Origin: Alcanivoracaceae bacterium
GTDB lineage: Bacteria; Pseudomonadota; Gammaproteobacteria; Pseudomonadales; Alcanivoracaceae
Assembly (NCBI GenBank): GCA_029212745.1
Contig: JARGOL010000003.1
Location: 155,708-219,707, forward strand
DNA length: 64,000 nt
Direction: 5' to 3'
Part shown: positions 55,881 to 64,000 of the stretch, piece after piece
Layout: every line of letters starts with the position of its first letter
How positions within the stretch are numbered: the stretch's first letter is position 1
Program-made: the position numbers and the translations under genes
The notes under the pieces: generated by a model
Databases searched by the model: none
The model's input: the letters and a program-made list of their open reading frames with translations, nothing else
What the model was told of the DNA's origin: nothing

Positions 55881-57218
55881 TCAGAAGTAGTAGCTGACCG
55901 CCAGCGCACCGCTGGTCTGGTCGTATTCGTAGATATCCAGGCTGGAATCCTGCTCACGGTAATCCACCCGTGCCCGCACCTGGACGCTGTTGCTGGGGTA
56001 CATCTCCCAGAAAAGCCCTGCACCTGCCCTATTATCGGACCGTGATTCCGGCAGCACATTAAACGCCTGCCCCGCCGGCACATCGCGCCGATAATCGGCA
56101 TACGCCAGGAAACCACTGCCACCAACGCGCTGGCGACTGGTGAGCTGGTAGGCCAGTGATGAGCTGATCCCGTAGACAGTGGCATCACCGCCGGGACGGT
56201 CATTCTTTGCCGCCTCATAGTCGGCACTGATATCGGCCGTAAGGCGCCAGCGATTGGAAAGCAGATAGGTAACGCCGGTCTGCAGACGGGATTGCTGGTA
56301 GTCGTATTCGTCGAGGTCGAAATCCACCCGATGCACGCCGAGCCGCGCATAGTATTTGCGGGTGCTGGACACCTGGTTACGCCACTCGGCATAGCTGCCG
56401 TAGAGGCGGTAATACTTCTCGCCATCCAGGTCCATGCCGCCGGCATCCACGCCCACCGCCACAGCATGGCGGCCGTCCAGGTCGTTCACCCACTCCGCCT
56501 TGCCGCTGAGGATGTCCTGGTCAAACTGCTCGGCGTCTTCCTGGTCGTTATCGCGGAACGCACCGTTCAACGACAGCGCCACGGACTGGGTAGCATTCAT
56601 GTCGAAGCGTTGCCAGATGCCACCCTGGTAGGCGAGATAGGCAGAATCCACCGGCTCGAACGGCAGGCTGAAAAAGCCGAAATTGATCCTTCCTTCAGGC
56701 CAGGTGCCCACGTTGTCGTCATGCCCGGCCTCGAGCCCGACGAAAATGACGCGGTTGTTGCGCGCCTGGGTCTGTTCCTGGCGGCCCACCGCGTCGTTCA
56801 GCTCGGCGATGCGTTTTTCCGCAGCTTCGGGCGGGTCCAGTTTTTCCAGACGGGCCAGTTCCCGGCGGGCGCTTTCACGCTGGCCCAGGGCCACATAGGC
56901 GCTGGCCAGTTCCAGGCGGGCGCCGGCGTGGTTGGCATCTGCGGCCAGCACGCGCTCCAGCGGAAAGATAGCCTCGGCCGGCTTGCCGTTACGCACGGCC
57001 AGCAAACCGAGCCAGTAGTCGAACTCTTTGTTGCCAGCAAACTCGAACCGTCGATCAGACAGCAGCTGGTAGGCGCCAGCCATATCGCTGGCTTCAACAC
57101 GCTGTTGTGCTTCGGTGATCAGGTCATCCACGGGGGCGGACCAGGCGAGACTGGAAAATGCGCTGAGGGCTGCAGCCAGAACCAGCTGACGCACCCGGGG
57201 GGAAAACGGTGAAGGCAT
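55881..57218 (-). CDS. TPR plus outer-membrane barrel protein, Slam/DUF560-like
   Basis: The 445-residue product starts at ATG 57218 with GGGAG upstream and has a signal peptide (VRQLVLAAALSAFSSLAWSA). Residues about 30-155 hold TPR-like helices (AEAIFPLERVLAADANHAGARLELASAYVALGQ). The rest, from RVIFVGLEAGHDDNVGTWPEG on, is strand-rich and ends with SGALAVSYYF, an aromatic last residue typical of outer-membrane barrels. TPR followed by a barrel is the layout of Slam (surface lipoprotein assembly modulator, type XI secretion). Size is close to known members. It precedes the FecR-domain gene by 15 bases in one operon. An alternative is a general TPR porin. Confidence 0.68.
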   Translation of the reverse strand: MPSPFSPRVRQLVLAAALSAFSSLAWSAPVDDLITEAQQRVEASDMAGAYQLLSDRRFEFAGNKEFDYWLGLLAVRNGKPAEAIFPLERVLAADANHAGARLELASAYVALGQRESARRELARLEKLDPPEAAEKRIAELNDAVGRQEQTQARNNRVIFVGLEAGHDDNVGTWPEGRINFGFFSLPFEPVDSAYLAYQGGIWQRFDMNATQSVALSLNGAFRDNDQEDAEQFDQDILSGKAEWVNDLDGRHAVAVGVDAGGMDLDGEKYYRLYGSYAEWRNQVSSTRKYYARLGVHRVDFDLDEYDYQQSRLQTGVTYLLSNRWRLTADISADYEAAKNDRPGGDATVYGISSSLAYQLTSRQRVGGSGFLAYADYRRDVPAGQAFNVLPESRSDNRAGAGLFWEMYPSNSVQVRARVDYREQDSSLDIYEYDQTSGALAVSYYF

Positions 57219-57306
57219 GATGGCTCCCTGCCAGTAACAACCAATGGAACAGGGCTGACTATACCCCGCTGGCGCGCCAAGGTGCAGGGGAAAATTCGGG
57301 CAGCTG

Positions 57307-57897
57307 TCAGTCCGTGCGCACCCAGAACTGCATCGATTTGGTGCTTTCAGCGGCCTCGCCGCACTCCTTCCACGGAAAACGCGCCTCCATGCCGGCCACG
57401 GGCCGGTAGCCCCGGCCACGCCAGAATGGGTCCAGCGGGCGGTAGTCTACCGGTCGCAGCGGGTGATCGGGCGGCCGGATCACCGCACAGAAACTGGTGT
57501 GCCGGGCGCCCCACTGGCGCGCATGCCGCTCGCGCGCGTCAAAGAAGGCATGCCCCAGGCCGCGGCCGCGATACGCCGCATCAAGTACCGACTCGCCCAG
57601 GTAGAACACCTCATCGACGGTGAAACCGTGGCGGGGAAACGGCGCCTGGAACGCCGGGTCGGCATGGACCAGCGGCAGGCCGGTACTGGCGCCAACCACG
57701 GTATCGCCCTCAAGGGCCAGCACCACAACACTGTCCGGCGACTCGGCATAGGCCGCCAGATAGTCACGCTCGTACTGCCACTCACCGTCATACAGGTAGG
57801 GAAATTCACGGAACACCCGGATGCGCAGGCGGGCCACCGGCTCCAGCCAGGGCAGCACGTCCGTGCCGGTCACGGTCTTGATCTGGATGTCGCTCAT
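57307..57897 (-). CDS. GNAT-family N-acetyltransferase
   Basis: The 196-residue protein starts at ATG 57897 with AGGTGA upstream. It has the GNAT pattern: LRIRVFREFPYLYDG, VVVLALEGDTVVGASTG, and the acetyl-CoA loop in LDAAYRGRGLGHAFF near 110-125, followed by HTSFCAVIRP. The substrate is unknown. It lies 89 bases before the Slam-like gene on the same strand and after the REP element that separates it from the TauE-like gene. Confidence 0.87.
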   Translation of the reverse strand: MSDIQIKTVTGTDVLPWLEPVARLRIRVFREFPYLYDGEWQYERDYLAAYAESPDSVVVLALEGDTVVGASTGLPLVHADPAFQAPFPRHGFTVDEVFYLGESVLDAAYRGRGLGHAFFDARERHARQWGARHTSFCAVIRPPDHPLRPVDYRPLDPFWRGRGYRPVAGMEARFPWKECGEAAESTKSMQFWVRTD

Positions 57898-57939
57898 GTT
57901 GCTATCACCTGGCATTGGCTGCAGACCTCGGGGACGCCC

Positions 57940-58050
57940 TCACCCTGTCCCTCTCCCGGAGGGAGAGGGTACCCGTCCGGCCAGCTTTCTTTTAGCCCCT
58001 CTCCCTCCGGGAGAGGGGTTGGGGTGAGGGCCGGGGTTGGGGTGAGGGTA
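57940..58050. repeat. REP/BIME-like extragenic palindromic element
   Basis: Two inverted copies of a G+C-rich unit built on CCCTCACCC and CCTCTCCC, with hairpin centres CGGAGG and CCTCCGGG, lie head to head between the GNAT and TauE-like genes. The second copy has a tandem GGGGTTGGGGTGAGGG tail. This unit is a widespread extragenic palindrome of Proteobacteria. It may stabilise or block transcripts. Confidence 0.85.
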
Positions 58051-58054
58051 AGGA

Positions 58055-58786
58055 TCAGCGCGGCCACAACAACGCAGCACCGGCCACCAGCAGCAGCACC
58101 AGCACCAGCTGGCGGAAACGGTTTTCATCCACACGCTGGTGCGCCCATTCGCCCAGCAGAATACCCAGTGGCAGTAGCGGCAGATACAGGGCCACGGTGG
58201 GGAGCGCGGGCAACAACGAACCGTCTGCGGCAAAGGCCAGCGTCAGGGCGCTGTTGAGGCTGAACCAGACCAGGATCAGGGTGGCGCGGAAGCGGGCCTT
58301 GTCCAGCGCCACACCGGTGAGGCCATAGACCAGCAACGGGCCGCCTGAGGCGAACAGGCCGTGCGTTACACCTGCAAGGCCGATCCACAGACGCGTCTGC
58401 CAGCGCAGGCGCGATACCGCTTGCACCTGGTGGCGCATGGCCCACAGTGAACGACCGGCAAACCAGACCACCAGTGCGCCAAACAACATGCGTACCAGCT
58501 GGTCGCCCAGCCACGGCCGAAGGCCATAACCCAACGCCGTACCCAGCAGCATCAGCGGCAGGATCAGCCGGCCCAGCAAGGGCCAGTGCACCTGCCTGCG
58601 CAGGCGCCATGACAAGTAACCGGTCATGACAATGTTGAGCGGCACCAGGATCGGCATCACCTGGTCCAGCGGCAACACCAGCGCTGCCAGTGACAGTGCA
58701 ATGACGATACTGCCAAAGCCGGTGATGGCTTCCACGGTATAGGCCAGCAGGATGCAGGCCCCGAGCCACAGCAATGCCAGGCTCAT
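58055..58786 (-). CDS. TauE/SafE-family membrane permease
   Basis: The 243-residue protein has seven or eight hydrophobic segments and the family opening (VEAITGFGSIVIALSLAALVLP) with a second FGALVVWFAGRSLW and HGLFASGGPLLVYGLTG in the repeat half, a characteristic TauE/SafE inverted duplication. Such proteins move sulfonates or related anions. It is the last gene of the five-gene operon, its ATG overlapping the preceding stop by four bases. Confidence 0.88.
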   Translation of the reverse strand: MSLALLWLGACILLAYTVEAITGFGSIVIALSLAALVLPLDQVMPILVPLNIVMTGYLSWRLRRQVHWPLLGRLILPLMLLGTALGYGLRPWLGDQLVRMLFGALVVWFAGRSLWAMRHQVQAVSRLRWQTRLWIGLAGVTHGLFASGGPLLVYGLTGVALDKARFRATLILVWFSLNSALTLAFAADGSLLPALPTVALYLPLLPLGILLGEWAHQRVDENRFRQLVLVLLLVAGAALLWPR

Positions 58787-59574
58787 TGTTCCAGCTCACT
58801 GGCGAAGCGGCGGGTCATCAGGCGCAGGTAGAGTGACGGCCACAGCCGCCAGAGAATGCTGCCGAAGCTGGACAGCCGATCCGGGAACAGGCGCGCACGG
58901 CGTTTTGCGTGGGCATCCACAATTTTCTCCGCCATCCAGTCGGCGCTGCGCATCTGCCCGGTGGTGGAGCGTGCGTGGCGGGCCGGCTTGCCGTCATGGC
59001 CCAGCGCATTCTGCTCGATGGGGGTATCGAGGAAAGACGGGTACACCATCAGCACATGAATGCCGTCGCCGGCGAGCTCCACCCGCATCACTTCAAAACT
59101 CTGCGCCAGCGCGCTTTTTGCAGCGCAATAGCCGGCGCGCCCGAGCACCGGCATCCAGCCGGCCATGGAGCCGATATTGATGATGCTGCCACGGCTGTCA
59201 CGCAACAACGGAATGGCAGCCAATGCCAACTCCACCGGCGCCTGCCAGTCCACGGCCATGACCCGGCGCAACACCGCCGGGTCGGTATCCGCCGCCAGCG
59301 AGCGCTGGGTAATGCCGGCATTGTTGATCAGCGTATCCAGGCGACCGAAACGCAGCACCACATCCGCCAGCAGGCCCTTGAGGCGATCACTGTCAGTCAG
59401 GTCCAGCGTGACCGCCATCAGTCGTTTGGGCTCACCCAGCTCCTGGCAACGCGCCTGCAGCTGTTGCTCATTCATGTCCACCAGCACCAGCCGGTGGCCA
59501 AGGGCGAAGTAACGTTGCGCCAGTGCCCAGCCAAGGCCGCTGGCCGCACCGGTAATCAGGGTTACAGGGCTCAC
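58783..59574 (-). CDS. Short-chain dehydrogenase/reductase (SDR)
   Basis: The 263-residue protein has the classical motifs TGAASGLG (8-15), NNAG (about 87) and Y-x-x-x-K in YCAAKSA (about 152), with a C-terminal extension (LFPDRLSSFGSILWRLWPSLYLRLMTRRF) that is amphipathic and hydrophobic and may touch the membrane. It overlaps both the epimerase and the TauE-like gene by four bases. Confidence 0.92.
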   Translation of the reverse strand: MSPVTLITGAASGLGWALAQRYFALGHRLVLVDMNEQQLQARCQELGEPKRLMAVTLDLTDSDRLKGLLADVVLRFGRLDTLINNAGITQRSLAADTDPAVLRRVMAVDWQAPVELALAAIPLLRDSRGSIINIGSMAGWMPVLGRAGYCAAKSALAQSFEVMRVELAGDGIHVLMVYPSFLDTPIEQNALGHDGKPARHARSTTGQMRSADWMAEKIVDAHAKRRARLFPDRLSSFGSILWRLWPSLYLRLMTRRFASELEQ

Positions 59575-60533
59575 AGTTCACCTCGTGCGCGGGCATGCTC
59601 GATGTAGAAACGGAACGTTTCCAGCGAGCTTTTCGCGGGCGTATAACCAAAATCCTGTTTCAGCTTGCGGTTGCTGAGCACCGGGCGATAACGCAGGAAG
59701 TTCACCTGCGCCGGACCATAGCGGGTCAGGCCCAGGGCCTTGCCCACGCCCAACACCACTTTCAGCAGCGTCGCCGGCAATACCTGCACCGGCTTGCCCA
59801 GCTCCCGGGCAATGTCGGTTACCGTCAGGGCACCGTCGCCGGCAAGATTGTAGATGCCCTCAGCGCTGTCACGAATGCCCTTCTCGATAATGGCGATGAC
59901 ATCCTCATCCCAGATAAACACGAACGGCGAATCACTGCCGCGAATGGCGAGTATTTTCGGGCGCTGGAACAACTGCGTGATCAGGTTGCCGGTGGCGGCG
60001 CCGAGCACCGTGCCCGGACGCAGCACCAGCTGCTTCAGGTGCGGGAAGCGCTGGCGGTAGTCGGCCAGCAGTTCTTCCACCAGGCGCTTGTGATCGGAAT
60101 AGGCGAATTCCGGATTGCCACGCAGGGGATGCTCTTCCGACAGCCAGTCGGGATTGTCCGCATGGTACCCATAGGCCGCACCCGAACTGGTGACGGTGAA
60201 ATGGCCCACGCCGGCATCACAGCAGGCATCCAGTACATTGCGGGTACCATTGACGTCGATATCGTAATCACGGGCGCGGTCACCGCTGTCACCCAGCACC
60301 GCTGCCAGGTGGACCACATGGGTGACACCGTGCTCGCGCATCAGGCCGGCCAGGGCCGGGTCACGAATGTCCATCACGTGCACAGGGAAACCCGCGGTTT
60401 CCTGCGGCCGGATATCCACACCCACCACGGTGCAGTGCGCCGCCAGGCGTTCGCCCAGCTGGCCGCCAATGTAACCGCCGGCACCGGTGATCAGCACCAC
60501 CGGCGCCGTTGCTGCCTGTTCATGTCCTGTCAT
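59571..60533 (-). CDS. NAD(P)-dependent epimerase/dehydratase family protein
   Basis: The 320-residue extended SDR has TGAGGYIGGQLG (about 17-28) as dinucleotide site, an active-site serine block TVTSSGAAYG (about 115) and the Y-x-x-x-K in YSDHKRLVEE (about 150). The substrate (sugar nucleotide or steroid/terpenoid-like ketone) is not determined. Its start overlaps the BASS transporter stop by 14 bases and its stop overlaps the SDR start by four. Confidence 0.9.
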   Translation of the reverse strand: MTGHEQAATAPVVLITGAGGYIGGQLGERLAAHCTVVGVDIRPQETAGFPVHVMDIRDPALAGLMREHGVTHVVHLAAVLGDSGDRARDYDIDVNGTRNVLDACCDAGVGHFTVTSSGAAYGYHADNPDWLSEEHPLRGNPEFAYSDHKRLVEELLADYRQRFPHLKQLVLRPGTVLGAATGNLITQLFQRPKILAIRGSDSPFVFIWDEDVIAIIEKGIRDSAEGIYNLAGDGALTVTDIARELGKPVQVLPATLLKVVLGVGKALGLTRYGPAQVNFLRYRPVLSNRKLKQDFGYTPAKSSLETFRFYIEHARARGEL

Positions 60534-61428
60534 GGGGAAAATGTCCTCGCGACCAGATTGTTGCCAGGGCCAGGCCCGAGACCAGGTGCCAGACGCCCCA
60601 GAAAGCGGTGATCATCATCATGCCACCCGCTTGCGGGAAAAACGTAAACAGCACCACCAGGCCGAGACCGGAATTCTGTATGCCCACTTCCATGGTGACG
60701 GCCCGCCGGTCTGCCACCGGCAGGCGCGCGGCGCGCGCCGCCAGGTTACCGGTAAGCAGCGCCAGTATGTTGTGCCCCACCACCAGCCAGAAGAAGGTGT
60801 GGAAGTGCGCCACAAACAGCGCCAGGTTGTTGCCAAAAGCAATGCCGGCAAAACCGAGCAGCACCAGCAGGGAAAACACCCGCAGGGGTTTTTCGCTGCG
60901 CCGGGCCAGCGCCGGATAACGCTGCCCCACCGTCATGCCGATCACCAGCGGCACTCCCAGCACTGCCACCACCAGCAACAGCAGCCGAACCGGATCAATG
61001 CTGATGTCCACCAGCAGCTGGCGGGTGTAGGGGTTGAGCCAGCCATAGAAGCCGAAGTTCAGCGGCATCAGCACAATGGCCGCCAGGCTGGAGACCGCCG
61101 TCATGGAAACCGACACGGCCACATTGGCGCGTCCCAGCCAGGTCATGACATTGGAAAAACTGCCGCCGGGACAGGACGCCACCAGGATCATGCCCAGGGC
61201 CAGCGACGGGTCCACCCGCAACCACCAGGTCACCAGGCAGGTCAGTGCCGGCAGTAACAGGAACTGGGCCACCAGGCCGATCACCGGCGCCGCCGGCTCC
61301 CGAATGACGCGGCGAAAATCGTCCAGGCGCAACGTCAGGGACACACCGAACATCATCAGCGCCAGGATCCCGTTGAGCAGCAACAGGCTGGCCGGATTGA
61401 AATCAATCATCACATTGTCAGATAGCAT
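60520..61428 (-). CDS. Bile acid:sodium symporter (BASS) family transporter
   Basis: The 302-residue protein has about nine hydrophobic segments. The family's crossing-helix signatures are visible: MILVASCPGGSFSNVMTWLGRANVAVSVSMT near 78-108, and VTMEVGIQNSGLGLVVLFTFF near 255-275. Members carry organic anions, including sterols, pantoate and short-chain acids, coupled to sodium. It begins eight bases after the flavin monooxygenase stop. Confidence 0.9.
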   Translation of the reverse strand: MLSDNVMIDFNPASLLLLNGILALMMFGVSLTLRLDDFRRVIREPAAPVIGLVAQFLLLPALTCLVTWWLRVDPSLALGMILVASCPGGSFSNVMTWLGRANVAVSVSMTAVSSLAAIVLMPLNFGFYGWLNPYTRQLLVDISIDPVRLLLLVVAVLGVPLVIGMTVGQRYPALARRSEKPLRVFSLLVLLGFAGIAFGNNLALFVAHFHTFFWLVVGHNILALLTGNLAARAARLPVADRRAVTMEVGIQNSGLGLVVLFTFFPQAGGMMMITAFWGVWHLVSGLALATIWSRGHFPHDRT

Positions 61429-61435
61429 GATCTGC

Positions 61436-62755
61436 TCAGGCCGCCTGCGTTCGTGTGTTACTCATATCAGCGCGCAGTACCTTGACCGTGTCACGGACCT
61501 GGCCACGGTAGGCTTCCTTGTTGACGTAGTAAGCCATGCGGTCAAGTTGCAGGTAGTTGAGACCGCCATCCAGCCGGATTGAAGCCTTGTCACGAATGGT
61601 CTGCTGCAGCCGTTTTGCCGACGGGGCGTTGTCGGCGCGCTGGCGCAGGTACAGTGCCACCATCTCTGCCTGTTCGTTGCGCCCTTCCCAGCCCAGGCCG
61701 GCTGCTTCCACCATGCCCATGATGAACAGGTTGGGCTGTTCCGGATTGAACACGTTCAGGTACAGCTGCGGTGCACCGGCGCCCTCTGGCCAGTTCATGT
61801 GCTCACGGTCGAGGAACGGGTAATGCAGCTCGTAACCGGTGGCCATCAGGATCAGGTCATACTCGGCCTGCTCGCCATTGCTGAAGAAGACGGTCTTGTC
61901 CTGGATATCACGGATGTCGCGGCGTGCATGAATATCACCGTGGCCAAGGTGATGCAGGATCAGCGAGTTGATCACCGGATGGGATTCATACATGCGGTAG
62001 TCCGGGTCGGGCAGGCCATAGTCGCTGGGCTTGCCCATCACCGCGCGCACCAGCAAACCATCGACAATCTGCTTGAGCCGGGGCGGCAACTTGATACGGC
62101 CGCCGAGGGTGTCCACCGGCTTGCCCATCAGGAACTTGGGCAGGAAGTAATAACCACGGCGCACGGAAATATCCACCGAGCGGGCGAAGTGCACAGCATC
62201 AACGGCAATGTCAGCGCCCGAGTTGCCGCAACCGATCACCAGCACGCGCTTGTCCTTGAACACTTCCGGGCTGCGATAGGTGCTGGCGTGCATCAGCTCG
62301 CCGCTGAAGTCGCCAGGCAGCTTCGGCATGTGCGGATGATGCAGGGTGCCATTGGCCACCAGTACACCATCAAAAAGGCGCGACTGCTCTTCACTGCCCG
62401 ACCGGGTGACTACTCGCCACTGCTCGCCTTCCGGCGTCACGCTGACCACTTCCGTGTTGAACTCGTAATGGTCATACAGGCCGAAATGGCTGGCGTAATC
62501 ACGAAAGTAGGCTTTCAGTTCCGAGTGGTGCGGATAGGTCGCCACTGATTCCTTCATGGGGAACTCGGTGAACTCGGTCATGCGCTTGGATGAAATCAGG
62601 TGCGCCGTGTCATACATGGTGCTGGTGGACGAATCGATGTCCCACAGGCCACCCACGTCGCTGTGGATTTCAAAGCCGACAAAATCGATGCCGTATTTTT
62701 TCAGGTTGCGCGCTGTACACAGGCCCATGGGGCCGGCGCCAATGACTGCATACAT
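61436..62755 (-). CDS. Flavin-containing monooxygenase, FMO/Baeyer-Villiger type I
   Basis: The 439-residue protein has an N-terminal FAD site (VIGAGPMGLCTARNL), the FMO-identifying motif F-x-G-x-x-x-H-x-x-x-(Y/F) as FSGELMHASTY near 149-159, an NADPH site VIGCGNSGADIAVDA near 172-186, and LILMATGYELHYPFL near 305. Tyr rather than Trp in the motif favours FMO over Baeyer-Villiger monooxygenase. It is the first gene of the operon with the BASS transporter, epimerase, SDR and TauE-like genes and is divergent from an AraC regulator, the same layout as mymA/virS in mycobacteria. Its substrate is inferred to be a lipid, sulfur compound or hydrocarbon. Confidence 0.92.
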   Translation of the reverse strand: MYAVIGAGPMGLCTARNLKKYGIDFVGFEIHSDVGGLWDIDSSTSTMYDTAHLISSKRMTEFTEFPMKESVATYPHHSELKAYFRDYASHFGLYDHYEFNTEVVSVTPEGEQWRVVTRSGSEEQSRLFDGVLVANGTLHHPHMPKLPGDFSGELMHASTYRSPEVFKDKRVLVIGCGNSGADIAVDAVHFARSVDISVRRGYYFLPKFLMGKPVDTLGGRIKLPPRLKQIVDGLLVRAVMGKPSDYGLPDPDYRMYESHPVINSLILHHLGHGDIHARRDIRDIQDKTVFFSNGEQAEYDLILMATGYELHYPFLDREHMNWPEGAGAPQLYLNVFNPEQPNLFIMGMVEAAGLGWEGRNEQAEMVALYLRQRADNAPSAKRLQQTIRDKASIRLDGGLNYLQLDRMAYYVNKEAYRGQVRDTVKVLRADMSNTRTQAA

Positions 62756-62857
62756 GGTGAGTCCACCTTTTGTTTTTCACGATAGCCATAGCATACTGGC
62801 AGCGCCGGGGCCAAAGCCCCGGTGATTCAGGACAAGCACTGGTTAAAACGGGAAAAC

Positions 62858-63820
62858 ATGCCCTCGGTCACATTACGCTACAGTCAGGCCATCCTGCAGG
62901 CGGCAGAACGCCTGGGCTTGCCCCTGCCGACGCCGGGCGCAGACGGCGATCGCGTCGCGCTGGCCGACCAGGACCAGCTCTGGCAGGCGTTCGTGGACAG
63001 CTCTGCCGATCCGCTGGTGGGCATCAGCCTGGGCCAGCAACTGCAGGTGGGCCACCTGGACGTGGCCGGCATGCTGCTGATCAGCTGTGAGGACTACGGC
63101 AGTTCCCTGCAGGCCCTGGTGGACTATCACCCGATTGTCGGCGAAGGCGGCGATTTTGCCCTGTCCAGCACCGCCATGGTGGCGCGCCTGAGTTACCTGC
63201 CACGGTTTACCGCCTGCGTGGCGCAACGGGTGGAAGCCGTGGTGGCCGCCATGATCCAGCTGAGCCAGTGGAGCACCGGCGAGGTGTTTCGCCCCGCCGG
63301 CGTCCAGTTCCGCCATGCGCCGCTGGATGACACCGCCCGCTACGAGGCGCTGCTGGGATGCCCGGTGACTTTCGAGCAGCAGGACAATGCCCTGCTGTTC
63401 GACCCCGGCCTGCTGGATACACCGCTGATACAGGCCAACGCGGCACTGCGTGAACAGCTACGCACCCTGGCCGACCAGCAGATGCAGTCACTGCAGCAGG
63501 ACGGCCTGGCCAGCCGTGTGATCACGCTGCTGCGTCAACAGCCGGCTTTTGGCAAGGAACGCATCGGGGACGAACTGGGCATGAGCGGGCGCAACATGAC
63601 ACGGCTGCTGGCCGATGAGGGCGTGAGCTTTCGCCAGGTACGCGAACAGGTGCTGCGCGAGCTGGCCGAGCAACGACTGGCGCGGGGCGAGAAAGTCATC
63701 AGTGTGGCCACGGAACTGGGGTTCTCGGACGAGAGCGCGTTTTCCAAGGCCTTCAAACGATGGGCCGGCGTATCGCCGGCCCGTTTTCGTGAACAGTACA
63801 ACAGCCCGGACGGGCCCTGA
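62858..63820 (+). CDS. AraC-family regulator, VirS/Arabinose_bd type, divergent from the monooxygenase
   Basis: The 320-residue protein has an N-terminal ligand-binding domain (DQLWQAFVDSSADPLVGISLGQQ) and a C-terminal AraC domain (GKERIGDELGMSGRNMTRLLADEG and VISVATELGFSDESAFSKAFKRWAG). The start is ATG 62858 with GGGA upstream; the in-frame GTG at 62822 is an alternative. It is the likely ligand-responsive regulator of the monooxygenase operon, 102 bases away. Its stop is immediately followed by the metY stop on the other strand. Confidence 0.9.
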   Translation: MPSVTLRYSQAILQAAERLGLPLPTPGADGDRVALADQDQLWQAFVDSSADPLVGISLGQQLQVGHLDVAGMLLISCEDYGSSLQALVDYHPIVGEGGDFALSSTAMVARLSYLPRFTACVAQRVEAVVAAMIQLSQWSTGEVFRPAGVQFRHAPLDDTARYEALLGCPVTFEQQDNALLFDPGLLDTPLIQANAALREQLRTLADQQMQSLQQDGLASRVITLLRQQPAFGKERIGDELGMSGRNMTRLLADEGVSFRQVREQVLRELAEQRLARGEKVISVATELGFSDESAFSKAFKRWAGVSPARFREQYNSPDGP

Positions 63821-64000
63821 TCAAACCTTGTCCAGGGCCTGGGTGATATCGGCAATGATGTCGTCCACGTGCTCGATACCCACAGACAGGCGCACCATAT
63901 CCTCGCTGACACCCGCGGATTTCAGCTCATCTTCATTGAGCTGACGGTGCGTGGTGGTGGCCGGGTGACAGGCCAGGGACTTGGCATCACCAATGTTCAC
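63821..64000 (-). CDS. metY: Partial O-acetylhomoserine aminocarboxypropyltransferase/sulfhydrylase, C-terminus
   Basis: Only the last 59 or so codons are in the window. The fragment reads [20 protein letters not shown], then [18 protein letters not shown] and ends [23 protein letters not shown] and [12 protein letters not shown] are the C-terminal signatures of the PLP-dependent Cys/Met metabolism enzymes of the MetY class. The rest is outside the window. Confidence 0.85.
   Translation of the reverse strand: MNIGDAKSLACHPATTTHRQLNEDELKSAGVSEDMVRLSVGIEHVDDIIADITQALDKV

Overview
The window looks like chromosome of a GC-rich, non-enteric Gammaproteobacterium. Evidence: a RecBCD set in the order recC-recB-recD without ptrA, a 674-residue Rep helicase, an E. 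coli-type 344-residue PyrC, an FNR/Anr-type box, cytochrome c5, and acyl-CoA dehydrogenase, flavin monooxygenase and VirS-like AraC genes typical of lipid- or hydrocarbon-using marine genera such as the Alcanivorax/Marinobacter group. The genus is inference; there is no rRNA. I see no phage, insertion sequence or CRISPR array.

Layout. 1-4.3 kb (minus strand): a partial phosphotransferase-like gene, a tandem GNAT-like protein, an acyl-CoA dehydrogenase, an SDR, an encapsulin-type ferritin (EncFtn) without an encapsulin, and an unknown protein. 4.5-6.6 kb: rep. 6.9-16.1 kb: chemosensory cluster 1. 16.1-24.7 kb (minus): MoxR ATPase, a methyltransferase-like/GspE fusion, cytochrome c5, a CHASE2 histidine kinase, a LysM-FecR protein and an OmpR-type regulator. 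24.7-25.4 kb: tRNA-Arg(CCG) inside partly duplicated, hairpin-rich DNA. 25.4-27.1 kb: a 7TMR-DISM diguanylate cyclase. 27.3-36.3 kb: recC, recB, recD. 36.3-40.6 kb: a small membrane protein, pyrC, an AraC regulator and a large secreted protein. 40.7-43.4 kb: a divergent PAS kinase and receiver protein. 44.0-53.6 kb: chemosensory cluster 2. 53.6-57.2 kb: a methyltransferase, then a Slam-like outer-membrane protein with a FecR-domain protein that looks like its cargo. 57.3-62.8 kb (minus): GNAT, a REP/BIME-like repeat, then a tight five-gene operon (flavin monooxygenase, BASS transporter, epimerase, SDR, TauE/SafE) facing a VirS-like AraC gene. 63.8-64 kb: the 3' end of a metY-like gene.

The most striking content is the pair of gene-for-gene paralogous chemosensory operons. 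Each has the same eight genes in the same order: pseudo-receiver/receiver protein, HAMP-less receptor, CheR, triple-CheW scaffold, CheB, a stand-alone CheB-type receiver, CheA, and a minimal CheW-like protein. Neither has CheD, CheZ or flagellar or pilus genes nearby. Junctions are mostly 1-4 base overlaps, so each set is probably one transcript. Cluster 1 looks less GC-rich, has a perfect TTGAT-N4-ATCAA (FNR/Anr) box before its promoter, and has a long leader with competing inverted repeats. Cluster 2 is preceded by its own kinase/receiver pair. The CHASE2/LysM-FecR/OmpR trio and the FecR-cargo/Slam-like pair are the other places where undescribed surface signalling or secretion biology might sit.
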